Shown one piece after another: positions 1-8,362 of a DNA stretch of 64,000 nucleotides. The stretch covers positions 43,670 through 107,669 of the forward strand of contig UQKD01000010.1 of the NCBI GenBank assembly GCA_900541585.1. The letters are read 5' to 3'. Under the pieces are notes generated by a model. The model did no database searches. It had not been told where the DNA came from and worked only from the letters and a program-made list of their open reading frames with translations. How positions within the stretch are numbered: position 1 is the stretch's first letter; each line of letters starts with the position of its first letter. The stretch comes from an uncultured Alistipes sp. Its GTDB lineage: Bacteria; Bacteroidota; Bacteroidia; Bacteroidales; Rikenellaceae. A program made the translations under genes and the position numbers.

Positions 1-2344
1 TCTCGGCCCGGCGCAGCGCTTCGGCGACCTCCGCCGCCCCGAGCATCGTGAAGATCGGCAGCATCTTGTGCGCCAGCGCCTTCACCGCCGCAGCATCCCC
101 CTCGCCGAGCGCCCTTTCAAGCCCCGTACAGTTCCCCGCCGTCTGTTCGGCAAACGAGTGCAGGATGTTTCGCGCCGCCTCGGGATCGTCCCCGGCATAG
201 GCCGTCAGGGCCGTAAAGTCAATCCCGTCCGCCAACGGGATTTCCGGGTCCCCGCCCTGCGGAACGGTCTCCCCGCTGCCGCAGGCCGCCCGTATCGCCG
301 CCACCAGCTCGCTGTAGGTGAACGGCTTGCGGAGGCATCCCGCGAAACCGCGGGAAGTGAAATCCGCAGCGTCCAGATCCCCGCGCGCCGACACGGCGAC
401 CACCTTCAGCCCGGGGTCGACCCCGCGCACCGCCTCCAGCACACCGAACCCGTCGGCCGACGGCATCTGTATATCGGTCAGCACCAAGTCGAAACGGCTC
501 TCGCCGACGAGTTTGGCGACGTACTCGGGATACTGACAGCTCTCGCATCCGACCCCCGCGCGGCGGCACATCGCGGCAGTCATTTCGAGTTGCAGGGGAT
601 CGTCGTCGACCAGCAGAACACGCAGTCCCGCCTGCGGCACAGGCTCCCCGGCTTCGGCGGGCGCACTCCCCGCCGCCTCGCCGACGGGGACCGATACGAT
701 GAATCTGCTCCCTTCGCCGAGGCGGCTCTCGAGCGAAATCGTGCCGTCCAACAACTTCACGAGACGGTCGACGATCGACAGCCCCAACCCGAAACCGCCG
801 ACGCCCTGCGCCGAGCTTAAACGCACGAACTCGGCGAAAATCCGTTCCTTCTCCTCGCGGCCGATGCCGCGGCCCGTGTCGCGCACCGAGAAGACCAGCC
901 GCCCCCGCACTACGTCCACGCGGAGCGTCACCGATCCCTCGTCGGTGAATTTCAAGGCGTTGGAAATCAGATTGTCGGCGATCTGACGGATGTGAAACGC
1001 ATCGCCCGACACCTCTCCCGCGGCGGCCGGTTCAGCCTCCAGACACAGTTCCAAGCCCTTTGCGGCGGCCGCGGCGGCAAACCCCGCACGGATGGTTTCG
1101 AACAGTTGTGCGGGGCTGAACGCCACGCAGGTGACCTCGATCTTGTTAATGTCCAGCCGGTAGAAATCCAGCAGACTGTCGACCAGTGCCAGCAGGTGTT
1201 CCGACGACTCTTTCATGTTGCGCAGGTAGAGTTCCTGCCGCTTGTCGCCCGTCAGCCGCGCGAGCAGGTCGATATAGCCCATCACCGATCCCAGCGGGGC
1301 CTTGATGTCGTGCGTGATGGCCAGCATCAGCTTCTCGCGCGCTTCCAGCAGGGACTCCTTGTCGCGGTTGGCACGCTCCAGCTCGCGGCGGTAGCGGTTG
1401 CTGCGGTTGATGTCGCGCCAAAGCATCCCGACGAACAGGAGCATCAGCACCACGGCTCCGGTGGCCACGCCGCCCAGGATACGCGACGACCGCCTTCGGA
1501 AAGCCTCGTTGCGTTCGATGCGCTGCATCAGGTAGGCCGTATCCTCGGCCTCGAAGTCCATGATCAGACGGTATATCTTCGTATTGACCAGTTCGTTGCT
1601 GTAACTCAACCGCAGTCCCTCCTGCCATGCATGGTCGTAGATGCCCTGCCGGTTGCTCGTGACGCTGTCCTGCAAGGCCTGCAACACCAGCACGATGGTG
1701 TCCTTCACCGCATCGACGGGAATGACCGGGGCGATGGTCTCGCGGCGCGAGATCACGAGGCTCGAATCGGCCTCCGGCGGACTGAACAGATCGCCCAGCC
1801 GCTGGAAAAAGCGGCGTTTGGCACGCGGCACGGCCGTCGTGTCCTGCCGTACGATGCTGCGGAACGGAATCGTATCGGCCATGACGGCCTCCCGGGGACC
1901 GATCAGACTGCGGATGTTCTTGTCCAGCAGGCCCGCCGTGGCCCCGGCGCGGATCGAACGGCGCAGGCTCACCGTGCGGCGCTCCTTGTCGGCGATCAGC
2001 CGCGTGATGCTGTCCAGACGCATCGTCTGCAACGAATCCCCGCCGGCGGTCAGTGCCCGGAGCGAGTCGATCGAGGCCCGCACGGTACGCAGTTCGCGCC
2101 TGTAACGCGCCTCGTAAGAGGCATATCCGGCGATCATCAGCTGCCCGTAGCTCTCGGCCTGATAGAGGTGGTAGAGGGTCCGGTTGACAGCGCTGCGTTT
2201 GGTGTGCAGCAGGGCGTAGCTGCTGTCGGGAGCCGAAAAACGGACCGCCACCCGGTAGACGTAGCCCACCGAGAGGATACAGACCGCGATCAGCAGGAGA
2301 TAGCCCGCCACGATCTTCGTTTTGACGAATTTCGACTCCTTCAC
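1..2344 (-). CDS. Hybrid sensor histidine kinase with receiver and HPt domains (C-terminus cut by window edge)
   Basis: Membrane-bound hybrid two-component kinase, read from a GTG at 2344 and running off the left edge (781 codons visible). One membrane segment sits near residues 10-27 and a second near 300-320, enclosing a periplasmic sensor region rich in helices. After it come a HisKA domain (motif AITHDIKAPLGS, phospho-His), an ATPase domain (G boxes DTGRGIG and GFGLGLSIV), a receiver (acidic DDDP, phospho-Asp in VLTDIQMPSADGF) and an HPt-like helix bundle with LAHKMLPIF at the very end. The order HK-receiver-HPt is a complete phosphorelay lacking a DNA-binding output, so a separate response regulator beyond the window is expected. 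GTG is chosen because it is the only start-like codon just before the first membrane segment; the signal sensed is not recognisable. Confidence 0.88.
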   Translation of the reverse strand, partial: MKESKFVKTKIVAGYLLLIAVCILSVGYVYRVAVRFSAPDSSYALLHTKRSAVNRTLYHLYQAESYGQLMIAGYASYEARYRRELRTVRASIDSLRALTAGGDSLQTMRLDSITRLIADKERRTVSLRRSIRAGATAGLLDKNIRSLIGPREAVMADTIPFRSIVRQDTTAVPRAKRRFFQRLGDLFSPPEADSSLVISRRETIAPVIPVDAVKDTIVLVLQALQDSVTSNRQGIYDHAWQEGLRLSYSNELVNTKIYRLIMDFEAEDTAYLMQRIERNEAFRRRSSRILGGVATGAVVLMLLFVGMLWRDINRSNRYRRELERANRDKESLLEAREKLMLAITHDIKAPLGSVMGYIDLLARLTGDKRQELYLRNMKESSEHLLALVDSLLDFYRLDINKIEVTCVAFSPAQLFETIRAGFAAAAAAKGLELCLEAEPAAAGEVSGDAFHIRQIADNLISNALKFTDEGSVTLRVDVVRGRLVFSVRDTGRGIGREEKERIFAEFVRLSSAQGVGGFGLGLSIVDRLVKLLDGTISLESRLGEGSRFIVSVPVGEAAGSAPAEAGEPVPQAGLRVLLVDDDPLQLEMTAAMCRRAGVGCESCQYPEYVAKLVGESRFDLVLTDIQMPSADGFGVLEAVRGVDPGLKVVAVSARGDLDAADFTSRGFAGCLRKPFTYSELVAAIRAACGSGETVPQGGDPEIPLADGIDFTALTAYAGDDPEAARNILHSFAEQTAGNCTGLERALGEGDAAAVKALAHKMLPIFTMLGAAEVAEALRRAE

Positions 2345-2349
2345 AGGCC

Positions 2350-2357
2350 CAAATATA
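2350..2357 (-). promoter_or_regulatory. -7 box TATATTTG for the hybrid kinase
   Basis: On the minus strand TATATTTG matches the Bacteroidetes -7 consensus TAnnTTTG exactly. Only five bases separate it from the GTG start, so transcription would begin at or next to the start codon, suggesting a leaderless mRNA. Confidence 0.5.
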
Positions 2358-2412
2358 CGAAAAAGCCCGGAAACCCGCGTGCGGAAAATGCATGGCGGTA
2401 CGATTTAATGCT

Positions 2413-2420
2413 TATCTTTG
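2413..2420 (+). promoter_or_regulatory. -7 box TATCTTTG for the small membrane protein
   Basis: TATCTTTG fits the TAnnTTTG consensus and lies 27 bases before the ATG at 2448. It is divergent from the kinase promoter at 2350-2357. Confidence 0.55.
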
Positions 2421-2447
2421 CGACGAGAGCTCGGACAAATCCGGCGC

Positions 2448-2861
2448 ATGAAAACCATGAGAAAGCATTGGGTACTGATTACGATAACGATTGCCGCCGT
2501 GCTGGCGGCGGCTGTCTATTTCCGGTTCTTCTTCGTCTTCGGCGAGGGCGTCAAGAGCGGCGAACTGAACTACGTCGTCTACAAGGGCGTGCTTTTCAAG
2601 ACCTACGAAGGGAAATTGATCCAGACCGGCATCCGCTCGAAAGCCGCCGGGTCGATCCAGTCCTACGAGTTCGAGTTCTCGGTCGAGAACGAAGCGCTGG
2701 CGCGCGAACTGATGCTGCAAGGAGGAAAGACGCTCGAACTGCATTACAAGGAGTATTTCGGGGCGCTGCCCTGGCGGGGCTTCACGAAGTTCATCGTCGA
2801 CAGCATCGTCACCGTCCGTCCCGCGGAGCAGGGAATAGAATCCCTGCCGGAGCGTCCGTAA
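2448..2861 (+). CDS. Small single-pass membrane protein of unknown function
   Basis: Protein of 137 residues. ATG at 2448 is preferred over an in-frame TTG at 2418, which falls inside the -7 box; a second ATG at 2457 would give MRKHWVL. Residues 8-28 form a hydrophobic segment (ITITIAAVLAAAVYFRFFFVF) that acts as an uncleaved anchor. The remainder, about 105 residues, is a mixed alpha/beta soluble domain with motifs GVLFKTYEGKL and LHYKEYF and is likely periplasmic. Similar short proteins are widespread in Bacteroidales, but I recognise no characterised function. It diverges from the kinase at 2344 and ends at a bidirectional terminator shared with the transporter on the other strand. Confidence 0.75.
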   Translation: MKTMRKHWVLITITIAAVLAAAVYFRFFFVFGEGVKSGELNYVVYKGVLFKTYEGKLIQTGIRSKAAGSIQSYEFEFSVENEALARELMLQGGKTLELHYKEYFGALPWRGFTKFIVDSIVTVRPAEQGIESLPERP

Positions 2862-2925
2862 GGCTCCTGGTGAAAGCACGGCGAAAATACGCCCGACCGG
2901 TAAACGGACCCGCCTCCGACAAACG

Positions 2926-2962
2926 AAAAAACGTTGCAGGGTCTTTGTCTGCAACGTTTTTT
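2926..2962. terminator. Bidirectional intrinsic terminator
   Basis: Perfect 14-base arms (AAAAAACGTTGCAG and its complement) around a 9-base loop, with A/T tracts on both sides. It sits between the convergent genes ending at 2861 (+) and 2983 (-). Confidence 0.85.
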
Positions 2963-2982
2963 CCGATTCTGGTCCGGGTTTT

Positions 2983-4353
2983 CTAAAACTCCTTGACCTT
3001 GCCGCGGTTCAGCAGCGGCAGCAGGAACGAGATGACCGCCGCCGAAAGCCAGAAGATCGCCACGGGACCGAAATCATAGTGTTTCACCCCGTCGGCGGCA
3101 ACGGTGATGTTGGAGTCGATCAGCCAGCCGCTCGCCACGTCCTGAATCCCCGCAGCGATGTAGGAGGTCATCCCCACGACGCCCAGCGCCGCGCCCGTGG
3201 CCTTCCGAGGCACGATGTCCACGGCCATCAGGCCCCCCAGGAAGCAGATCAGCACACCGATGGCGATGCCGAACAGCACCATCGACAGCACATTGACCCA
3301 CATGGCATCGCCCCCGTAGAAGAACAGCGCCAGCGCCGCGGCGTTCAGCACGCCGAAAATCAACGCCGGAATCTTCCGGTCGCCCTTGAACAGCTTGTCC
3401 GAAAACCACCCCGAAAGCACCGTGCCGAGAATGCCCAGCAGCGCGTTGATCGAGACCACCGAGATCGCCTCGACGTCCGAGAATCCCTTCGCCTCCTGCA
3501 GAAACAGCACGCCCCAGCCGTTGATCGCATAGCGCGAGATGTACATGAAGGCGCTCGCCGCGGCAAGAATCCACACCGCAGGGGTGCGCAGCACCTGTTT
3601 CTGAATCTCCTTCACCGACTTGTCGGCCGAAGCCGCCGGTTTCTCATGCGCCAGCGCCTCCACCGGAGGCAGTCCCTTCGATTCCGGGGTGTCGTGCAGC
3701 ATCAGCAGGATCACGACCACACCGATGGCCCCGGCCACGGCCGACCCGAAGAACCCCGCCTGCCAGCCCGCAAAGGTCACGATCGAACCCACGAACAGGA
3801 ACGAAAAGAACTCCCCGAGGTTGTGGCTCGCCGAGAAGAAACCGTAATAGGTTCCCCGTTCTTTGAGCGGATACCAGCGCGAGAGCGAGATGATCGCCGG
3901 GGCGGCGCCCATCGACTGCGACCAGCCGTTCAGCCCCCACATCACGGCGAACGCGATGAAGATCACAGCCGTGGGGATGACCGAGTGCATCAGCCCCAGC
4001 ACGCCCATCAGCATGTTGGCCGCCGCAGAGACGATCAGCCCGGTGGCCATGAAGCGTTTGATATTGCAGTAGTCGGCGATGAAGCCGTTGACGAATTTGC
4101 CGATGGCATAGGCGAACAGCAGCGCCGAGCCGATAACGCCAAGCTGTGAAGCGTCCAGCGAACCGCTGTCGAGAATCGGTTTCTTCATCACGTTGAGACT
4201 CGTCCGGCAGACGTAGTAGAGACTGTACCCGAGCGTGGCGGCAATGAAGGCCTGCAGACGCAGGCGGCGGTAGTATTTGTCACGTGCGGCCTCGTCCATC
4301 TCCCGGGCGGGAGCGGGGGCGCTGATGCGGTAGAAGCGGGAAATACGATTCAT
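2983..4353 (-). CDS. glpT: Organophosphate:phosphate antiporter (MFS, GlpT/UhpT family), probable glycerol-3-phosphate transporter
   Basis: Inner-membrane antiporter of 456 residues, the usual length of the OPA family, with about twelve hydrophobic segments. The N-terminal stretch YYRRLRLQAFIAATLGYSLYY and the following CRTSLNVMKKP match the family's first helix and loop. GWSQSMGAAPAIISLSRWYP and the loop WYPLKERGTYYGFFSASHNLGE correspond to the conserved signature region of GlpT/UhpT. It lies 9 bp downstream of the glycerophosphodiesterase gene on the same strand, so the two form an operon: the phosphodiesterase releases sn-glycerol-3-phosphate outside the inner membrane and this carrier imports it against phosphate. 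Hexose-phosphate transport (UhpT/UhpC-like) is the alternative; context favours GlpT. Confidence 0.85.
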   Translation of the reverse strand: MNRISRFYRISAPAPAREMDEAARDKYYRRLRLQAFIAATLGYSLYYVCRTSLNVMKKPILDSGSLDASQLGVIGSALLFAYAIGKFVNGFIADYCNIKRFMATGLIVSAAANMLMGVLGLMHSVIPTAVIFIAFAVMWGLNGWSQSMGAAPAIISLSRWYPLKERGTYYGFFSASHNLGEFFSFLFVGSIVTFAGWQAGFFGSAVAGAIGVVVILLMLHDTPESKGLPPVEALAHEKPAASADKSVKEIQKQVLRTPAVWILAAASAFMYISRYAINGWGVLFLQEAKGFSDVEAISVVSINALLGILGTVLSGWFSDKLFKGDRKIPALIFGVLNAAALALFFYGGDAMWVNVLSMVLFGIAIGVLICFLGGLMAVDIVPRKATGAALGVVGMTSYIAAGIQDVASGWLIDSNITVAADGVKHYDFGPVAIFWLSAAVISFLLPLLNRGKVKEF

Positions 4354-4362
4354 CGCAGTCTC

Positions 4363-5277
4363 TTAATCATGCAGCCCGCGCGAGCGGAGGTAGGAGATCA
4401 GCAGTTCGGGTCGGTCCGTCTGGATCATCGTGGCACCCATGTCCACCAGCTTCCCGTAGACTTCCGCAGGGTCGCCTTCGAAGGCCGCATCGTCGCAAAG
4501 ACCGCCGTTCAGGGTGGGCCAGAGCGAGTTCACCCACAGTTTCGAACCGCTTGCCACGACCTTGTCCATGCACTCCTTCACCTCGGGCGTGTATTCCGAC
4601 CAGCAGACCTCATAGGCCAGCGGAGTGATGCCTTTGTCCCGGTATTCGGCGAAGAGCGCCTGCCCTTTGGGCTTGAGGATGTCGATGATCGGCATATACA
4701 TCATGTTGCGCGGATGCTCGGAGAATTTCGCGGCCACGACATCCGTGCTGCGCTTGCCCTTGATCAGAATCTGCTCCGTGACGCCCAGCTCCTCCGTGAC
4801 GCCCAGCACCAGGTCGTAGTACTCATAACCCTGGTCGACGTTGACCACGATCCGGTCCTTGCACACCTCCAGCGCCTCGCGGAGCGTAGGCATACGGTGC
4901 GTCGTCTTCACGCCGTGGCCCGTCTTCAGAACGCACCGCCGGATCGAGTCGTAGGTGATGTCGCACACACGGCCCTTGCCCGAAGTCGTCCGGTCGATCG
5001 TCCGGTCGTGACAGACCACCAGAACGCTGTCCTTCGTCAATTTAAGGTCCAGCTCCATGATGTCGGCACCCATGCCGATCACCGATTCGATGGCCGCCAA
5101 AGAGTTTTCCGGCCAATTGCGCCAGTCGCCACGGTGACAGGCCACAACGACATTTTTCGAAGACGGATTGTGAATCTCGGCGACGATCGCCGCAGCACGG
5201 GTGCCGGAAACCGGTTCGGTTTGCGTGCAGCCACAGAACTGGGAAAGGCTGGAGAGAAGGATCAGCAGTTTTTTCAT
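4363..5277 (-). CDS. glpQ: Glycerophosphodiester phosphodiesterase, lipoprotein
   Basis: Protein of 304 residues hydrolysing glycerophosphodiesters to glycerol-3-phosphate plus alcohol. It starts with a lipoprotein signal (MKKLLILLSS, then Cys17 after a glycine as the likely acylated residue). The GDPD barrel begins with HRGDWRNWPENS near residue 48, where the His-Arg pair and Glu are catalytic or metal-binding. It continues with MELDLKLTKD (metal Glu/Asp) and VCHDRTIDRTTSGKG (second catalytic His). The C-terminus ends in a barrel strand with MIQTDRPELLI, as expected for the family. It is the first gene of the glpQ-glpT operon; a likely -7 box lies about 120 bp upstream. Periplasmic or outer-membrane-attached action is inferred from the lipobox. 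Confidence 0.9.
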   Translation of the reverse strand: MKKLLILLSSLSQFCGCTQTEPVSGTRAAAIVAEIHNPSSKNVVVACHRGDWRNWPENSLAAIESVIGMGADIMELDLKLTKDSVLVVCHDRTIDRTTSGKGRVCDITYDSIRRCVLKTGHGVKTTHRMPTLREALEVCKDRIVVNVDQGYEYYDLVLGVTEELGVTEQILIKGKRSTDVVAAKFSEHPRNMMYMPIIDILKPKGQALFAEYRDKGITPLAYEVCWSEYTPEVKECMDKVVASGSKLWVNSLWPTLNGGLCDDAAFEGDPAEVYGKLVDMGATMIQTDRPELLISYLRSRGLHD

Positions 5278-5397
5278 GTTCAGAAATTTAAATTAGGTTA
5301 AATAAGGTACATAAAATAGCGCTCCGCAAAACCATGCGGAACACCCACCCGGCCCTATTTTCTGCGAACGAAAACCGAAATCGTCCGAAGGCCCGTA

Positions 5398-5405
5398 CAA
5401 ATGTA
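5398..5405 (-). promoter_or_regulatory. Candidate -7 box of glpQ-glpT in a 480-bp gap
   Basis: TACATTTG on the minus strand fits TAnnTTTG and would leave a leader of about 115 bases before glpQ. The rest of 5278-5763 shows nothing I can call. An open minus-strand frame of 168 codons (5293-5799) has no recognisable domain and a coding-unlike composition. Confidence 0.4.
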
Positions 5406-5763
5406 ACGAATTTTCGTGCAAATGCAACACTCCCGGACAAAAAATCGCAGTGCCCGTTACGTATGCCGGGGCCTTTTTTCGTACTATATACAGACAAGGT
5501 CCCGATTTACGGGCAAAACCAACCGCCAAAACAAGACAAGACAAGCGAAACCCGAAGAACATCCCCCGCCCTAAACCGAAACCGACCACCGACACCGCCC
5601 GCCCTTCGACACAGGAAATTTCCGCCTCCCGGAAGTTTTCCGGGATGGAATTTGCCGTCTCCGAATCCCGCCCCTTTTCTGCATCCGCCCGGTTACGAAC
5701 CATAACCCCTGCATGGGGTCCCGCCCGCCATACGGACGCCCAGCAAAGAGGTTTCTGAAAAAT

Positions 5764-5817
5764 TTTATCGAAAAACGATAAATATTTTTTGATATTCAAA
5801 ATTTGTTCCTATATTTG
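5764..5817 (+). promoter_or_regulatory. natA promoter with upstream palindrome, twin of the sppA promoter
   Basis: Palindrome TTTATCGAAAAACGATAAA (5764-5782; 7-base arms around five As), then TTTG (5788-5791) as -33, an 18-base gap, and TATATTTG (5810-5817) as -7, 36 bases before the ATG. The same palindrome, gap to -33, gap to -7 and -7 box recur before sppA at 58368-58421. Its place immediately upstream of -33 is typical of an activator site or upstream element; the regulator is unknown. Confidence 0.7.
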
Positions 5818-5853
5818 TCGCCGTAACAATCCAAAAACAAAATATCAGCGACT

Positions 5854-6774
5854 ATGGATTTACTCACAGTAGAACACGTCACCAAACGCTACGCTTCGCA
5901 CACGGCGCTCGACGACGTATCGCTCGCCATCCCCAAAGGCTCGGTCTACGGACTGCTCGGACCCAACGGGGCCGGCAAGACGACCCTGATCCGCATCATC
6001 AACCGCATCACGGCGCCCGACGCAGGCCGCGTGCTGTTCGGCGACCGGGAGATCGCTCCCGACGACATCTACCGCATCGGTTACCTGCCCGAGGAACGGG
6101 GTCTCTACAAGAAGATGAAGGTCGGCGAACAGGCCGTCTTCTTCGCCCGCCTGAAAGGGCTTTCGCGGCGCGAAGCCGTCACACGGCTGAAGCAGTGGTT
6201 CATCCGGTTCGGCATCCAGGACTGGTGGGACAAGAAGGTGGAGGAACTTTCGAAGGGCATGGCCCAGAAGGTTCAGTTCATCGTCACGATCCTGCACGAA
6301 CCCGAACTGCTGATCTTCGACGAACCGTTCTCGGGCTTCGATCCGATCAACGCCAACCTGCTGAAAGACGAAATCATGGCGCTGCGCGACAAGGGCGCGA
6401 CGATCATCTTCTCGACGCACAACATGTCTTCCGTGGAGGAAATCTGCGACCACATCACGCTGATCAACAAGTCGCGCAACATCCTCTCGGGCGAGGTCGA
6501 CGAAATCCGCCGCCGCCACGGTTCCAATATTTTCGAGGTAGCTTACCGGGGCGATGAATCCTCCCTGCGGCAGGCCGTCGCGGGCCGCTGCGAAATCCTC
6601 GACGGCACGCAGGAGGAGTCGGTCTACCGGATGCTCAAACTCCACGTCGCCAACGACGCCGAGGTGCGCGGGGTCATCAGCGCCGTCAACGAGGCCGTCG
6701 AACTGCGCTCGTTCCGCGAGATCATCCCCTCGATGAACGACATTTTCATAAGAGCCGTGAACGGCTCATTATAA
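5854..6774 (+). CDS. natA: ABC transporter ATP-binding protein, NatA-like
   Basis: Cytoplasmic ATPase subunit of 306 residues that powers the permease encoded next. Walker A GPNGAGKTT lies at residues 36-44, the Q-loop region follows at GYLPEERGLYKKMKV, the signature is LSKGMAQKVQF, Walker B is LLIFDEPFSG, and the switch His is in FSTHNM. The C-terminal 80 residues after the ATPase core are a regulatory extension typical of the NatA/drug-efflux group. The ATG at 5854 follows a strong -7 box by 36 bases. The partner permease is 86 bp downstream. Substrate is not known: the family exports sodium ions, drugs or peptides. Confidence 0.88.
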   Translation: MDLLTVEHVTKRYASHTALDDVSLAIPKGSVYGLLGPNGAGKTTLIRIINRITAPDAGRVLFGDREIAPDDIYRIGYLPEERGLYKKMKVGEQAVFFARLKGLSRREAVTRLKQWFIRFGIQDWWDKKVEELSKGMAQKVQFIVTILHEPELLIFDEPFSGFDPINANLLKDEIMALRDKGATIIFSTHNMSSVEEICDHITLINKSRNILSGEVDEIRRRHGSNIFEVAYRGDESSLRQAVAGRCEILDGTQEESVYRMLKLHVANDAEVRGVISAVNEAVELRSFREIIPSMNDIFIRAVNGSL

Positions 6775-6802
6775 GAATGTCGTTCCGACCATACAGACAA
6801 TC

Positions 6803-6819
6803 CCCCTTTGAGAAAGGGG
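6803..6819 (+). other. Small intercistronic hairpin between natA and natB
   Basis: CCCCTTT and AAAGGGG pair around a three-base loop. No T-tract follows, so it is more likely an mRNA stability or translation element than a terminator. Confidence 0.35.
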
Positions 6820-6860
6820 ACTTCGAAAACAAACGACAAACGACTTAATCACATCCTGTC

Positions 6861-8183
6861 ATGTCCAACATATCCATCATCATCCAGCGCGAGTTCAACG
6901 AGCGCGTACGTAAAAAATCCTTCATCATCACCACGCTGCTGATGCCTCTGCTGATGATCGGACTGATGGCCGCCCCGGCGCTCATCATGCAGTTCTCGCG
7001 GGGCGACGAGAAGGTCATCGCCGTCATCGACGACAGCGGACTGGTGGCCCCGAAACTCGAAAGCGACGAGGAAATCCGTTTCGAAACCACGGAACTCCCG
7101 ACCGAGGAGGCCCGCAAGCAGCTGACCGACAAATTCGGCGTGCTCTACATCGGCGGCGACATCCTGGAAAACCCGAACAACGTCCGGCTCTACGCCAACT
7201 CGTCGTCGTCGCTCTCCCTCGAAAGCAACATCACGGGGCAGATCGAACGCATCCTCGAAGCCGAGAAACTCAAAGCCTACAACATCGAAAACCTCTCGCA
7301 GATCCTCGACGAGGTGAAGACCTCGGTCAACATGCAGACCTTCCGCAACGACAAGTCGCAGGAGGAGGACACGCAGGCGCAGTCGTCGGCCGTGGCCACG
7401 GGCGTGGGCTACGTCCTGGGATTCATCCTCTATATGTTCCTGCTGATCTACGGATCGATGGTCATGCAGTCGGTGATCGAGGAGAAGAACAACCGCGTGC
7501 TGGAGGTGATGGTTTCGTCCGTCCGGCCCTTCGACCTGATGATGGGCAAAATCCTCGGCGTGGCCTCGGTGGCTATCGTACAGGTGCTGCTCTGGGGCGC
7601 GCTGATCGCCGGCGTCGGAGCTTTGGTGATGCCTCATCTGATGCCCGAAGACGTGATGGCAAGCGCCCAGGCCATGCAGCAGGGCATGCCCGACGCGGCT
7701 TCGATGTCCGACATGAATCCCGAGATGCTGCAGGCGGTGGCCGCCATGACCGACCTGGGCTACATCTTCAAAATCTTCGCCAGCCTGCTGCTGTTCGTCT
7801 TCGGCGGCTACCTGCTCTACTCGGCGATGTTCGCCGCTGTGGGCTCGGCCGTGGACAACGTGCAGGACGCTTCGCAGTTACAGATGCCCATCACGCTGCC
7901 GATCATCCTCGCACTGCTGATGATGTTCGTCGTGATCCGCGACCCCAACTCGCAGCTGGCATTCTGGTTCTCGATCATCCCCTTCACCTCGCCGATCGTC
8001 ATGATGGCGCGCATTCCCTACGACATCCCGCTGTGGGAGGTCGTTCTCTCGCTCGTAGTGCTCTACGCTTCGTTCGTGGGCATGGTGTGGTTCGCGGCGA
8101 AGATCTACCGCGTGGGTATCTTCATGTACGGCAAGAAACCCTCGCTCAAGGAGCTGTTCAAGTGGATACGGTACAAATACTGA
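6861..8183 (+). CDS. natB: ABC-2 type permease, NatB-like
   Basis: Inner-membrane permease of 440 residues. A first membrane helix (residues 22-44) follows the cytoplasmic start SIIIQREFNERVRKKSF, a hallmark of the ABC-2/NatB group. Residues 50-180 form a large extracytoplasmic domain, followed by five or six clustered helices. The coupling-helix region reads VIEEKNNRVLEVMVSSV, matching the conserved EEK-R-E motif of NatB. The short loop DPNSQLAFWFSIIPFTSPI near residue 355 is also typical. It is encoded with the ATPase at 5854 as one transport unit and is followed by a strong terminator. The exported substrate cannot be deduced. Confidence 0.85.
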   Translation: MSNISIIIQREFNERVRKKSFIITTLLMPLLMIGLMAAPALIMQFSRGDEKVIAVIDDSGLVAPKLESDEEIRFETTELPTEEARKQLTDKFGVLYIGGDILENPNNVRLYANSSSSLSLESNITGQIERILEAEKLKAYNIENLSQILDEVKTSVNMQTFRNDKSQEEDTQAQSSAVATGVGYVLGFILYMFLLIYGSMVMQSVIEEKNNRVLEVMVSSVRPFDLMMGKILGVASVAIVQVLLWGALIAGVGALVMPHLMPEDVMASAQAMQQGMPDAASMSDMNPEMLQAVAAMTDLGYIFKIFASLLLFVFGGYLLYSAMFAAVGSAVDNVQDASQLQMPITLPIILALLMMFVVIRDPNSQLAFWFSIIPFTSPIVMMARIPYDIPLWEVVLSLVVLYASFVGMVWFAAKIYRVGIFMYGKKPSLKELFKWIRYKY

Positions 8184-8205
8184 TGCGCCGCGCCGCATCA
8201 TCCCG

Positions 8206-8240
8206 ACCGGACCTCGCCGACAACGGCAGGTCCGGTTTTT
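8206..8240 (+). terminator. Intrinsic terminator of the natAB operon
   Basis: ACCGGACCT and AGGTCCGGT pair across a 13-base loop and are followed by a T run, 22 bases after the natB stop. Confidence 0.85.
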
Positions 8241-8260
8241 GCTGCGAGAAAACGTTTTTT

Positions 8261-8304
8261 CTGTTATCGGAATAACAGTTTCTTAAAATATTTTCATAAA
8301 TTTG
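8261..8304 (+). promoter_or_regulatory. pgk promoter with a 7-bp-arm palindrome
   Basis: CTGTTAT-CGGA-ATAACAG (8261-8278) precedes a -7 box TAAATTTG (8297-8304). The leader to the ATG at 8363 is about 50 bases. The palindrome would cover the -33 region, so it may be an operator; a secondary terminator hairpin is the alternative. Confidence 0.5.
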
Positions 8305-8362
8305 TCCCGAATTAGGACTTACCGGAAATCATTTCAACAAAATACTTAAAAATCAAACAGCT

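Noticed and set aside
1146..2393. Minus-strand open frame of 415 codons overlapping the sensor kinase
   Set aside because: It lies in another frame than the kinase, whose HisKA, ATPase and receiver motifs are unmistakable.
5293..5799. Minus-strand open frame of 168 codons in the glpQ-natA gap
   Set aside because: No recognisable domain, odd composition, and it runs through the natA promoter palindrome.
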